Shown piece by piece: positions 1 to 7,922 of a DNA stretch of 64,000 bases. The stretch covers positions 2,852,001-2,916,000 of the forward strand of contig NZ_CP099397.1 in assembly GCF_021495345.1 (NCBI RefSeq), in the 5' to 3' direction. Each line of letters begins with the position of its first letter. Position 1 is the stretch's first letter. Under the pieces are notes generated by a model. That model had not been told where the DNA came from. It saw only the letters and a program-made list of their open reading frames with translations, and searched no databases. A program made the translations under genes and the position numbers. Source of the DNA: Pseudomonas hydrolytica (GTDB lineage: Bacteria > Pseudomonadota > Gammaproteobacteria > Pseudomonadales > Pseudomonadaceae).

Positions 1-384
1 AGCCGAGAACTGTTCTGGTTCGGCGTAGTCGGCGGGAGTGCGATGTTCGTGCACTTCTCGTTGGTGAGCTGGCTGCTGGTTCCGGCTGGCCTCTCGCCCC
101 TGGTCGCCAACATCCTGGGCTTCCTACTGGCCTTCAAGCTCAGCTACTGGGGGCACCGGCTGAAAACCTTCAACGCCCATCACGTTCCCCACGTCAAAGC
201 GCTGCCGCGATTCTTCCTGGTGGCGAGCCTGAGTTTCGCCCTGAACGAAACGCTGTACTTCCTGCTGCTGCGCTACAGCCAACTGGACTACAGGGAAGCG
301 CTCCTGCTGGTACTATTCGTCGTCGCGGCCGTGACCTTCCTGCTCGGGCGCTTCTGGGCCTTTCAGGGCGTGCGCCAGCCATGA
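1..384 (+). CDS. GtrA-like membrane protein (5' end outside window)
   Basis: The reading frame is open from the first base, so the gene is cut by the window edge; the internal ATG at 43 is probably not the start. About 127 residues are visible, with four hydrophobic segments and the conserved pattern of a GtrA/DPMS-type flippase (a FKLSYWGHRLKTF segment after the second helix and a GRFWAFQ end). GtrA proteins are thought to move polyprenyl-linked sugars across the inner membrane. The stop overlaps the start of the next gene (ATGA), so the two are translationally coupled. A glycosyltransferase upstream would be expected but is not in the window. Confidence 0.8.
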   Translation, partial: SRELFWFGVVGGSAMFVHFSLVSWLLVPAGLSPLVANILGFLLAFKLSYWGHRLKTFNAHHVPHVKALPRFFLVASLSFALNETLYFLLLRYSQLDYREALLLVLFVVAAVTFLLGRFWAFQGVRQP

Positions 385-1271
385 AGCGAATCACGCTCTG
401 CGCCGACGACTTCGCTCTCTCCATGGCCGGCAGCCAGCGCATCCTGCAACTGATCGACCTGGGTTGCCTCTCGGCCACCAGCGTCATGGTTCAGTCACCC
501 TATTGGCCGACCCTGGCAGCGGAGCTGGCAGCCAGATCCGGACAAGCGGACGTTGGACTGCATTTCAACCTGACCCACGCCTTCGATGACAACGCTCGCC
601 CCCTGTCCCACTGGCTGCTATTCAGCCAGGCCCGGCGGTTGCCGAGGGGCTGGCTCCGCGACCGGCTACTGGAGCAGATCGACCTGTTCACCGATCACTT
701 TCAGCGCCTGCCGGACTTCATCGATGGCCACCAGCACGTACATGCCTTTCCGGTCATTCGCGAGCTCCTGTTCGAAGTCATCGCCCGGCGCTGGAACCAG
801 ACGGCCAAACCCTACCTGCGAGCGCCCGACCGTCTCGGCCATCCAGGAGACGCACGGCTCAAGGCCTGTGTATTGAAGGTCGCCTGCGCCGGCTTTTACG
901 CACGAGCCCGCAGACACGCACTGACCAGCCCTCCCTGGTTTGCCGGGCTCTACACGTTGGCGCCCCATGCCGACTTCTCCCGACTCATGCAGCAATGGCT
1001 GGCCCGGGCACCGACACAGGCCCTGCTGATGTGCCATCCCGGTACCGCCGATCCTGGCGACGCCATAGGGCCGGCACGGGAACTGGAGTACCGCTACCTA
1101 GCGAGCCAGACATTCGTCGAGCACTGCCAGGAAAATCGGGTAGTGATCGGTCGATTCGACGAGATACAGGCGCATGTACTCGCTGCACCAGTAGCGACGG
1201 TTGGTACGAACCAGTATCTCGCCAACGAACGCCATCCCCTGGAAAAGACGCACGACAGAAATCCTCCGTAG
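381..1271 (+). CDS. ChbG/HpnK (YdjC) family carbohydrate deacetylase
   Basis: 296 residues. The N-terminal CADDF motif (about residues 7-11), GLHFNL (about 59-64) and DGHQHVH (about 115-121) supply the metal-binding Asp and His residues of the YdjC/ChbG deacetylase fold. Family members remove acetyl groups from N-acetylated sugars, in hopanoid synthesis (HpnK) or chitooligosaccharide use (ChbG). Coupling to a GtrA gene points to modification of an envelope glycoconjugate rather than chitin use; that is inference. The start overlaps the upstream stop in ATGA. The last 25 residues look non-conserved. Confidence 0.85.
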   Translation: MKRITLCADDFALSMAGSQRILQLIDLGCLSATSVMVQSPYWPTLAAELAARSGQADVGLHFNLTHAFDDNARPLSHWLLFSQARRLPRGWLRDRLLEQIDLFTDHFQRLPDFIDGHQHVHAFPVIRELLFEVIARRWNQTAKPYLRAPDRLGHPGDARLKACVLKVACAGFYARARRHALTSPPWFAGLYTLAPHADFSRLMQQWLARAPTQALLMCHPGTADPGDAIGPARELEYRYLASQTFVEHCQENRVVIGRFDEIQAHVLAAPVATVGTNQYLANERHPLEKTHDRNPP

Positions 1272-1334
1272 CGCGACGCGACGACGACCTGCCAGCAAGT
1301 ACTGCTTTACAGAGGGACCGTGTCACTGGGTATT

Positions 1335-1353
1335 ATTGAGATAGATTCTTATC
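1335..1353 (+). promoter_or_regulatory. Candidate Fur box upstream of the ECF sigma gene
   Basis: An AT-rich stretch (ATTGAGATAGATTCTTATC) in otherwise GC-rich DNA matches the 19-base Fur consensus GATAATGATTATCATTATC at only 9 positions, but keeps the TTATC end. It lies inside the longest frame of the sigma gene, which argues that translation really starts downstream at 1380. FecI-type sigma genes are normally Fur-controlled. Imperfect match, so moderate confidence. Confidence 0.4.
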
Positions 1354-1379
1354 CGCATCTATCAATCGAGCATCATCCG

Positions 1380-1916
1380 GTGACCATTCCCCTGCAACGC
1401 GCCATCGCCCCCGATGGCATCGGCGCTCTCTATCGTCGGCACCACGGCTGGCTGCACCAGTGGCTGCAGCGGCGCTTCGGCCATGCCTTCGACCATGCGG
1501 AGGCGGCCGACCTGGCCCAGGACACATTCATGCGCCTGCTGCTCAGGCCACGCGGCTTCACCAGCGATGGCGATGCGCGGGCTTTCCTGTGCAGTGTCGC
1601 ACGCGGGCTGTCCATCGACCGCTGGCGCCGCCTGCAGATAGAACAGGCCTGGCTGGAAACGCTGAGCGCGCAACCCGAGTCGTTCGCGCCGTCCGCTGAG
1701 CAACAAGTGATGCTGGTCGAGGCGCTGCATGAGATCGACGCAATGCTGCGCCGCCTGCCGGAAAAAGCACGAACGGTCTTCCTGCTGGCACAGGTTCATG
1801 GCTACGGCTACCGCGAGATCGGCGAGCAACTGGGGATTTCCGAACGCATGGTGAAGAAGTACATGGCCCGCGCCATGCTGCAGTGCGCCCTGCTGGAAGC
1901 CGGGCTGGAGGGCTGA
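1380..1916 (+). CDS. ECF sigma-70 factor, FecI-like (iron starvation)
   Basis: 178 residues from the GTG at 1380; the frame is open back to a GTG at 1320, but that stretch contains the presumed Fur box and no ECF-like sequence. Region 2 (AADLAQDTFMRLLL) and region 4 (YREIGEQLGISERMVKKYM helix-turn-helix) are clear. It directs RNA polymerase to the receptor gene downstream after a signal passes from the outer-membrane receptor through FecR. FecR and an STN-bearing TonB receptor follow in order, the classic cell-surface signalling arrangement. The FecR gene begins 3 bases after the stop. Confidence 0.88.
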   Translation: MTIPLQRAIAPDGIGALYRRHHGWLHQWLQRRFGHAFDHAEAADLAQDTFMRLLLRPRGFTSDGDARAFLCSVARGLSIDRWRRLQIEQAWLETLSAQPESFAPSAEQQVMLVEALHEIDAMLRRLPEKARTVFLLAQVHGYGYREIGEQLGISERMVKKYMARAMLQCALLEAGLEG

Positions 1917-1919
1917 GCA

Positions 1920-2894
1920 GTGGCCGAAGCGCATTTCCAGCACCTGCAGCAGGCCGCCGACTGGTATGCGCGGCTCTATAACGAGACCGCCGACGAGGCA
2001 CAGCAGGCCGCCTGGCGCCGCTGGCTGGCGGAGGACCCAGCGCACCTTCAGGCCTGGGGCGTGGTGGAGCGGGTCAGTGCACGCTTCACGCCGTTTCGCG
2101 AGGCGGGCCGCCAGGAACCTGCCTACAATGCCCTGCAGGCGCCGGGCAACACGCACATCGGCCGACGGCGCGTACTGCTCTCGATCGGCGTACTGGCGGC
2201 CGGCGGCCTGCTCGGCTGGCGTACGCTACGCGACACCCCACTGGCCGACCATCTCGTCGCGCTGACCGCCGAACACGCCACGTCCACCGGCGAGCGCCGC
2301 GACCTGACGCTGACCGATGGCAGCCGGGCCTGGCTGAACACCCTTTCCGCCCTCGATGTCGACTACGGCCAGGATCAGCGCCTGCTGCACCTGCGGGCCG
2401 GGGAGATACTGCTGGAGGCGAGCGGCGATCCGCGTGGCCCGGTACGGGTGACAACCCGTCACGGCGAAGTGGCCGGCGAGCGTGCCACCTTCGGCCTGTG
2501 TCACCAGAACGACGGCCTGTGCCTGAGCGTATTCGCCGGAACGGCCGAGGTGACCAGCACCAGCGGTGCCAAGGCGCGCGTGGAACAGGGCATGCAGTTG
2601 ACCGTCTCCCCTACCGGCGAACTCGGCGCGCCGCAACAGGTGGAAGCCGCCCGCCGCTCTTGGACCCGGGGGGTCTACGTCGCCGAGGGTGTGTCGCTGA
2701 GCCGCTTCGTCGAGGAGCTTGGCCGCCATCGCCACGGCTACCTGGGCTGCAGCCCGGAAGTCGCCACGCTGCGCGTGGTCGGCAGCTTCCCGCTGGCAGA
2801 TACCGAGCAAGCTCTGGACATGCTGCCACAGGTGCTGCCAGTGCGTATCCGCCGCATCATGCCCTGGTGGGTGATCATCGAGGCACAGGCCTGA
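1920..2894 (+). CDS. FecR-family anti-sigma/signal-transfer protein
   Basis: 324 residues, GTG start. The N-terminal cytoplasmic part (about residues 1-80) carries the sigma-binding pattern with WYARL and AWRRWLAEDPAHLQAW. A single hydrophobic segment at about 83-98 (VLLSIGVLAAGGLLGW) crosses the inner membrane, and the periplasmic FecR domain (about 110-210) includes TLTDGSRAWLNTLSALDV. A C-terminal STN-like domain follows (about 245-324). The family senses the plug/signalling domain of the TonB receptor and controls the partner sigma factor, here the gene just upstream. Confidence 0.92.
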   Translation: MAEAHFQHLQQAADWYARLYNETADEAQQAAWRRWLAEDPAHLQAWGVVERVSARFTPFREAGRQEPAYNALQAPGNTHIGRRRVLLSIGVLAAGGLLGWRTLRDTPLADHLVALTAEHATSTGERRDLTLTDGSRAWLNTLSALDVDYGQDQRLLHLRAGEILLEASGDPRGPVRVTTRHGEVAGERATFGLCHQNDGLCLSVFAGTAEVTSTSGAKARVEQGMQLTVSPTGELGAPQQVEAARRSWTRGVYVAEGVSLSRFVEELGRHRHGYLGCSPEVATLRVVGSFPLADTEQALDMLPQVLPVRIRRIMPWWVIIEAQA

Positions 2895-2982
2895 GCAAAA
2901 AACTCCATCTGCCGGTTCCCTTTTTTCATGAGCTGTTCGGTGTAGGAAGCAAACCACGATGTTTTCCCTACGGAGACCGAGC

Positions 2983-5376
2983 ATGCCCCCTTCTACGTCC
3001 CTCCCCCTGCGCCCACTGGCACTGGCTATCACCCTCGTCTACGGCGGGCTGTTGCACAGCTCGGCCGGCTTCGCGGATGCTCCACGCCAATACGCCATCG
3101 CCCCCGGCGCGTTGACCGTGCAATTGGCGCAGTTCGCCGAGCAGGCCGGCATCATACTGGTCGGCAATGCAGCCCTGACCGACGGGCGTGATGGGCAGGG
3201 CCTGAGCGGCGACTACGACACGGACGCTGGCCTGGCCGAGCTGCTGCGCGGCCATGGCCTAGCGGTGCGGCGCCAGGCCGACGGCAGCTACGTGCTGGAG
3301 GCACTGAGCGCGAGCGGGCTGGAGTTGAGCCCCATGCACATCGAAGCCAGCAACCGCAGCACCAGCTATCAGCCATCCACGACCACATCGATCCTGCGCA
3401 GCGACGCCTCCCCCCTGGAAGTCCCGCAAGTGGTCAACGTAGTACCGGCCCAGGTTCTGCGTGACCAAAGGCCACGCAACCTCGACGACGCTCTCGGCAA
3501 CGTCAGCGGTATCACCCAGGGCAACACCCTGGCATCGACCCAAGACACCATCATGAAGCGTGGCTTCGGCGGCAATCGCGACGGCTCGATCATGCGCAAC
3601 GGCATGCCGCTGGTACAGGGTCGTGGCTTCGGCGCGACGGCGGACAGCGTCGAGGTGCTCAAGGGGCCGGCATCGCTGCTCTACGGCATCATGGACCCGG
3701 GAGGCGTAATCAACGTGGTCAGCAAGCGTCCCGAGTTGCAGGCGTACAACGCCATCAGCGCACGCGCCTCGGGCTACGCCCATGGCCGGAACGGCGGTGG
3801 CGGCACGCTGGACAGCACCGGAGCCCTCGGCGACAACGGCCTGGCCTATCGCCTGGTACTCGATTACGAAGATGAAGACTACTGGCGCAACTTCGGCACG
3901 CGCCGTGAAAAGCTGGTTGCGCCATCCCTGGCCTGGTATGGCGAAACCACCCAGGTGGTGTTGTCCTATGAATACCGCGAGTACCTCACCCCGTTCGACC
4001 GGGGTACGGCGCTCGACCCACGCACCGACCGGCCACTGGACATTCCGCGCACCCGCCGCCTGGACGAGCCCTTCAACGAAATGGAAGGCCGCTCCGAGCT
4101 GACCCAGCTCACCCTCGACCATCAGTTCAACGACAACTGGAAAGGCCACTTCGGCTACAGCTGGAACCGCGAGACCTACGACGCCAACCAACTACGGATC
4201 AACGGCATTAACGCCGATACGGGCGCCGTCGCGCGCAGCAACGATGCGACCCATGGCGCGGTCAGCAGCGACAGCTATGCGATCGCCCGCCTGCAGGGCA
4301 GCTTCCGGCTGCTCGGACTGCAGAACGACCTCCTGCTCGGCATCGACGACGAGAAGCGCAAGATCTACCGCGAAGACCTGTTGCGCGAGGCAGTGACGGC
4401 GGGCTTCAACTATCTGAACCCGGTGTACGGCCTCCAACGCCCGTCGAGCACCGTCTCCGCCAGCGACAGCGACCAGACCGACAAGCTGCGCAACAACTCG
4501 GTCTTCGTGCAGGACGCTCTGTACCTGGGCGAACGCTGGATTCTGGTGGCCGGCGCACGCTTCCAGACCTACGACCAGATCGCTGGCCGCGGCCGCCCGT
4601 TCAGGGCCAACACCAACACCAGCGGGCAGGAACTCCTGCCACGACTCGGCCTGGTCTACCGCTGGAACGACGAACTGTCGTTCTACGGCAGCTACACCGA
4701 GTCGCTCAAACCGACGTCCAGCATCGCCCCGCTCAGCAGCGGCGTGGTCATCGATTCCAGCGTGCTGCCCGAGCAGGCCAAATCCTACGAGCTGGGCGCC
4801 AAGCTGGAGATTCCCGGCCGAATCACCGGCACCCTGGCTTTCTTCGACATCGACAAGAAGAACGTGCTGGTTTCCCAGTACAACACGGCGACCAACCTCA
4901 CCGACTGGCATACGTCCGGCGCGGCGCGCTCGCGCGGCATCGAACTGGACGTCAGCGGTGAACTGAACGAACGCTGGAGCCTGATCGGCAGCCTTGCCCT
5001 GCTCGACGCCAAAACCACCGACGATCCGCTGTACCAGGGTAACCGCCTATGGAACGTGGCGCGGCGCACCGCGTCGCTGTCGGCGGTGTACGACGCCGGC
5101 CCGCTCCTCGGCGGCGACAGATTGCGCCTGGGCGGCGGCGCCCGCCATGTCGGCGAGCGCCCCGGGGACTCGGCCAACTCCTTCGAGTTGCCGTCCTACA
5201 CCGTGGCCGATGCCTTTCTCAGCTACGACACCAAGATCGACGAGCACAATCTGCGCGTGCAACTCAACGTGAAGAACCTGTTCGACCGCACCTATTACAC
5301 CTCCAGCGCCAATCGCTATTTCGTCTCGATGGGCGACAGCCGGCAGTTCATTCTCTCCACCACCCTGGAGTTCTGA
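2983..5376 (+). CDS. TonB-dependent siderophore receptor with STN signalling domain
   Basis: 797 residues from the ATG at 2983, chosen because GGAG lies 7 bases upstream; an in-frame ATG at 2959 is less well placed. Order: signal peptide (cleavage near GFA-DAP), STN domain (about residues 35-105), plug domain with VEVLKGPASLLYG, then a 22-strand barrel ending in the terminal Phe (TTLEF). The STN domain shows that it signals through the FecR/sigma pair upstream. The plug and barrel resemble FpvA/FoxA-type hydroxamate receptors, but the ligand cannot be assigned from sequence. Operonic with the gene 4 bases downstream. Confidence 0.93.
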   Translation: MPPSTSLPLRPLALAITLVYGGLLHSSAGFADAPRQYAIAPGALTVQLAQFAEQAGIILVGNAALTDGRDGQGLSGDYDTDAGLAELLRGHGLAVRRQADGSYVLEALSASGLELSPMHIEASNRSTSYQPSTTTSILRSDASPLEVPQVVNVVPAQVLRDQRPRNLDDALGNVSGITQGNTLASTQDTIMKRGFGGNRDGSIMRNGMPLVQGRGFGATADSVEVLKGPASLLYGIMDPGGVINVVSKRPELQAYNAISARASGYAHGRNGGGGTLDSTGALGDNGLAYRLVLDYEDEDYWRNFGTRREKLVAPSLAWYGETTQVVLSYEYREYLTPFDRGTALDPRTDRPLDIPRTRRLDEPFNEMEGRSELTQLTLDHQFNDNWKGHFGYSWNRETYDANQLRINGINADTGAVARSNDATHGAVSSDSYAIARLQGSFRLLGLQNDLLLGIDDEKRKIYREDLLREAVTAGFNYLNPVYGLQRPSSTVSASDSDQTDKLRNNSVFVQDALYLGERWILVAGARFQTYDQIAGRGRPFRANTNTSGQELLPRLGLVYRWNDELSFYGSYTESLKPTSSIAPLSSGVVIDSSVLPEQAKSYELGAKLEIPGRITGTLAFFDIDKKNVLVSQYNTATNLTDWHTSGAARSRGIELDVSGELNERWSLIGSLALLDAKTTDDPLYQGNRLWNVARRTASLSAVYDAGPLLGGDRLRLGGGARHVGERPGDSANSFELPSYTVADAFLSYDTKIDEHNLRVQLNVKNLFDRTYYTSSANRYFVSMGDSRQFILSTTLEF

Positions 5377-5380
5377 AACC

Positions 5381-6469
5381 ATGCGCACCCTGATCACACC
5401 ATCACGACTGATCGGCGGGCTGCTGCTCGTGACCACTCTGGGCTCAGCCGCTGCCGATGCCCCAGCGCAGGAGCTGCTGTACAGCACCGAGGCGATCCAC
5501 GTGCTCGCCGGCAGCGGACACAGCTGGGGCTTCGCCGCGCTCGATCCCACCCGCCCTTACCTGTTCCTCGCCCGAAGGGAGAACGGCCTCAGCGTGTTCG
5601 ACATCGAACGCCAGGTGCTGGTGAAGCAGCTTGACGAAACGCAGGGCGCCAATGCGGTGGCCTTCGCACCGGAACTGAACCGGGCCTACGTGGCCAACAT
5701 GGACGGCACGCTCGGCATTCTCCGTCTCGACGACATGACCCTGCTGAAGCGCCTGCCGGTGGACGCCGGCAACCTCAACAACCTGCTCTACGACAGCGAA
5801 CGCAAGCGGGTGCTGATCACCAGCGGCCGGCGCGCAGAGAGCTCCACCCTGTACCTGTTCGACCCTGCCCAGGAACGCATCGTCGCCAGCCACGAATTGC
5901 CGGTCCGCAAGCTCGACGCGCCACTGCTGCTACGCAGCGGCGAATTAGTACTGCCACTACGCGACGAGGATCAGGTGGCCCTGCTATCCGGCGAGGCCCT
6001 GCAGCACCATCGCACCTGGCGCTTCGCGGCCTGCAGCAAACCCAGCGCCGTAGCGGCGGACGAACGCCACCAGCGTCTGTTCGTGGCCTGCCGTGGGGAA
6101 ACACCGACGCTGCTGGTGGTCGACCTGGCCACTGGCAACGTACTCACCACTCTGCCAGTGGATCGAGCGGTGAATGTCATGGCCTTCGACGAAGACCTGG
6201 GCCGCCTGCTGATTCCCAGCGGCCCCGACGCCAGCCTGACGGTGGTCGAACGCGGCACCGATGGCCGTTACCGGGCACGGGGCAGTGTCGGTACCCGCCC
6301 CTGGGCACACAACATGGTCTACGATGCCGCTCGTGGCCGCGTCCACCTGTTCACCATGGACTTCACCCAGCCGGCACCGGATGAGGCCAATGCCAAGCCC
6401 GACCCTATCTTCCATGCCGATACCTTCAGCATCCTGACGCTCGCCTCCCCTGAAACACCGAACCGCTGA
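5381..6469 (+). CDS. YncE-like periplasmic beta-propeller protein
   Basis: 362 residues with a signal peptide (cleavage near SAAADA). The body is made of recurrent blades of the LDPTRPYLFLARR / NRAYVANMDGTLGIL / HQRLFVACRGE type, typical of YVTN/YncE seven-bladed propellers. It starts 4 bases after the receptor stop, so it belongs to the receptor operon. In E. coli the propeller gene yncE also neighbours a TonB receptor gene (yncD/pqqU). A role in binding the receptor's ligand in the periplasm is inference; no catalytic residues were seen. Confidence 0.75.
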   Translation: MRTLITPSRLIGGLLLVTTLGSAAADAPAQELLYSTEAIHVLAGSGHSWGFAALDPTRPYLFLARRENGLSVFDIERQVLVKQLDETQGANAVAFAPELNRAYVANMDGTLGILRLDDMTLLKRLPVDAGNLNNLLYDSERKRVLITSGRRAESSTLYLFDPAQERIVASHELPVRKLDAPLLLRSGELVLPLRDEDQVALLSGEALQHHRTWRFAACSKPSAVAADERHQRLFVACRGETPTLLVVDLATGNVLTTLPVDRAVNVMAFDEDLGRLLIPSGPDASLTVVERGTDGRYRARGSVGTRPWAHNMVYDAARGRVHLFTMDFTQPAPDEANAKPDPIFHADTFSILTLASPETPNR

Positions 6470-6612
6470 GCAGTGGCCCGAATCCACGCGGGCTGGAATT
6501 ACATCCGTGAGCCAGGCCGGTCAACCGCACTGACCGACCTGGCCAAACCTCGGCTGCCTCACGTACTGGAATACGGCTCCGCTACCAACAAAAAATTAAC
6601 CTGACGCCCAAG

Positions 6613-6631
6613 CTTAATGACTATAATTCGC
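6613..6631 (+). promoter_or_regulatory. Fur box overlapping the -10 of the ferric-iron ABC operon
   Basis: CTTAATGACTATAATTCGC matches the Fur consensus GATAATGATTATCATTATC at 13 of 19 positions and contains a perfect TATAAT (6622-6627), so bound Fur would block RNA polymerase. The -35 is weak (CTGACG at 6601-6606, spacing 15). The 298-base gap 6470-6767 holds no other recognisable feature apart from a long leader of about 135 bases before the next start. Confidence 0.7.
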
Positions 6632-6767
6632 TATTAGCTTGTGATTAGATCACCCGCGCATTTGCCCTCTCCGCCATCTAGTCCACGTTAGACATGATCG
6701 GCTCTTCGGAGCATTTGCCTACGGATTTAGCGCTGTTGTTCTGACCCATTCTACGAAGGAGAAGATA

Positions 6768-7808
6768 ATGTCAAAAAGATTTCTGCCGACTCAGCTGGCT
6801 GCAGCGGCGCTTGCCGCCACAACGGCGATGGCTGCTCCACATGCACTGGCGGAAGAGGTGAACCTCTACACCACCCGTGAAGCCACGCTGATCCAGCCGC
6901 TGCTGGATGCGTTCACCAAGGAAAGCGGCATCCAGGTCAAGACGATCTTCATCGTGGAAGGCCTGCTGGAGCGGGTTCAGGCGGAAGGCCAGCGCTCTCC
7001 CGCCGACGTGCTGATGACGGTCGACATCGGCAACCTGCTGGATCTGGTCGACGGCGGCGTCACCCAGCCGCTGCAATCGCCAACCCTGGAACAGGTCATT
7101 CCGGCCAACCTTCGCGGCCAGGATGGGCAATGGTTCGCCCTGTCCCTGCGTGATCGCGTCCTGTATGCCGACAAGGATCTGCCGATCTCCAGCTTCACCT
7201 ATGAAGAACTCGCCGATCCGAAGTGGAAAGGCAAGGTCTGCATCCGCTCGGGTCAGCATCCCTACAACACCGCCCTGATCGCGGCCAAGATCGCCCATGA
7301 CGGCGCGGAGGCCACCCAGGCCTGGCTCGAAGGCGTCAAGCAGAACCTGGCGCGCACGGCCACAGGTGGCGACCGCAACGTCGCCCGCGACATCCTGGGC
7401 GGCATCTGCGATATCGGCATCGCTAACGCCTACTATGTCGGCCAGATGAAGAATGCGGCAGAGGGTTCCGAGGATCGCGCTTGGGGCAATGCCATCAAGG
7501 TAGTCCGCCCGACCTTCGCCAACAGCACCGACGGCGGCACGCACGTCAACATCACCGGAGCCTCCCTGGCGAAAAACGCGCCCAATCGCGACAACGCGGT
7601 CAAGTTCCTGGAGTACCTGGTCTCGCCAGCCGCCCAGGCGATCTATGCCAATGCGAACTACGAGTATCCGGTTCGCGACGGCGTCCAGGTCGACCCGGTC
7701 ATGGCCGCACTGGGCCCGCTGAAGGTCGACACGCTCAACATCGCCGAAGTCGCCAAGTACCGCAAGCAGGCGAGTGAACTGGTGGACAAGGTCGGCTTCG
7801 ATAACTGA
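6768..7808 (+). CDS. Fe(3+) ABC transporter periplasmic binding protein (FbpA/AfuA family)
   Basis: 346 residues, RBS GGAGAAG just upstream. Signal peptide ends near ALA-EEVNLYTTR, the usual mature start of ferric-binding proteins. Conserved family stretches include LADPKWKGKVCIRSG and the C-terminal iron-ligand region (GICDIGIANAYYVG with adjacent Tyr residues). It captures Fe(3+) in the periplasm and delivers it to the permease encoded downstream. A strong hairpin terminator separates it from the permease, so it is probably made in excess. Confidence 0.93.
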   Translation: MSKRFLPTQLAAAALAATTAMAAPHALAEEVNLYTTREATLIQPLLDAFTKESGIQVKTIFIVEGLLERVQAEGQRSPADVLMTVDIGNLLDLVDGGVTQPLQSPTLEQVIPANLRGQDGQWFALSLRDRVLYADKDLPISSFTYEELADPKWKGKVCIRSGQHPYNTALIAAKIAHDGAEATQAWLEGVKQNLARTATGGDRNVARDILGGICDIGIANAYYVGQMKNAAEGSEDRAWGNAIKVVRPTFANSTDGGTHVNITGASLAKNAPNRDNAVKFLEYLVSPAAQAIYANANYEYPVRDGVQVDPVMAALGPLKVDTLNIAEVAKYRKQASELVDKVGFDN

Positions 7809-7818
7809 TGCCACCAAT

Positions 7819-7864
7819 AAAGCCCCCGGCTGGATCGGCTTGCCGCGATCCAGCCGGGGGCTTT
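7819..7864 (+). terminator. Strong hairpin terminator between binding protein and permease genes
   Basis: Perfect 18-base-pair stem (AAAGCCCCCGGCTGGATC at 7819-7836 with its complement at 7847-7864) around a 10-base loop, with T residues in the 3' arm. It is internal to the ABC operon and would reduce permease/ATPase transcription relative to the binding protein. Confidence 0.85.
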
Positions 7865-7922
7865 GGTCATTGCGAAGGCCCCGCTTCTGGCTGACGCACC
7901 CGCTCTCCAACTAGCCACGCTG

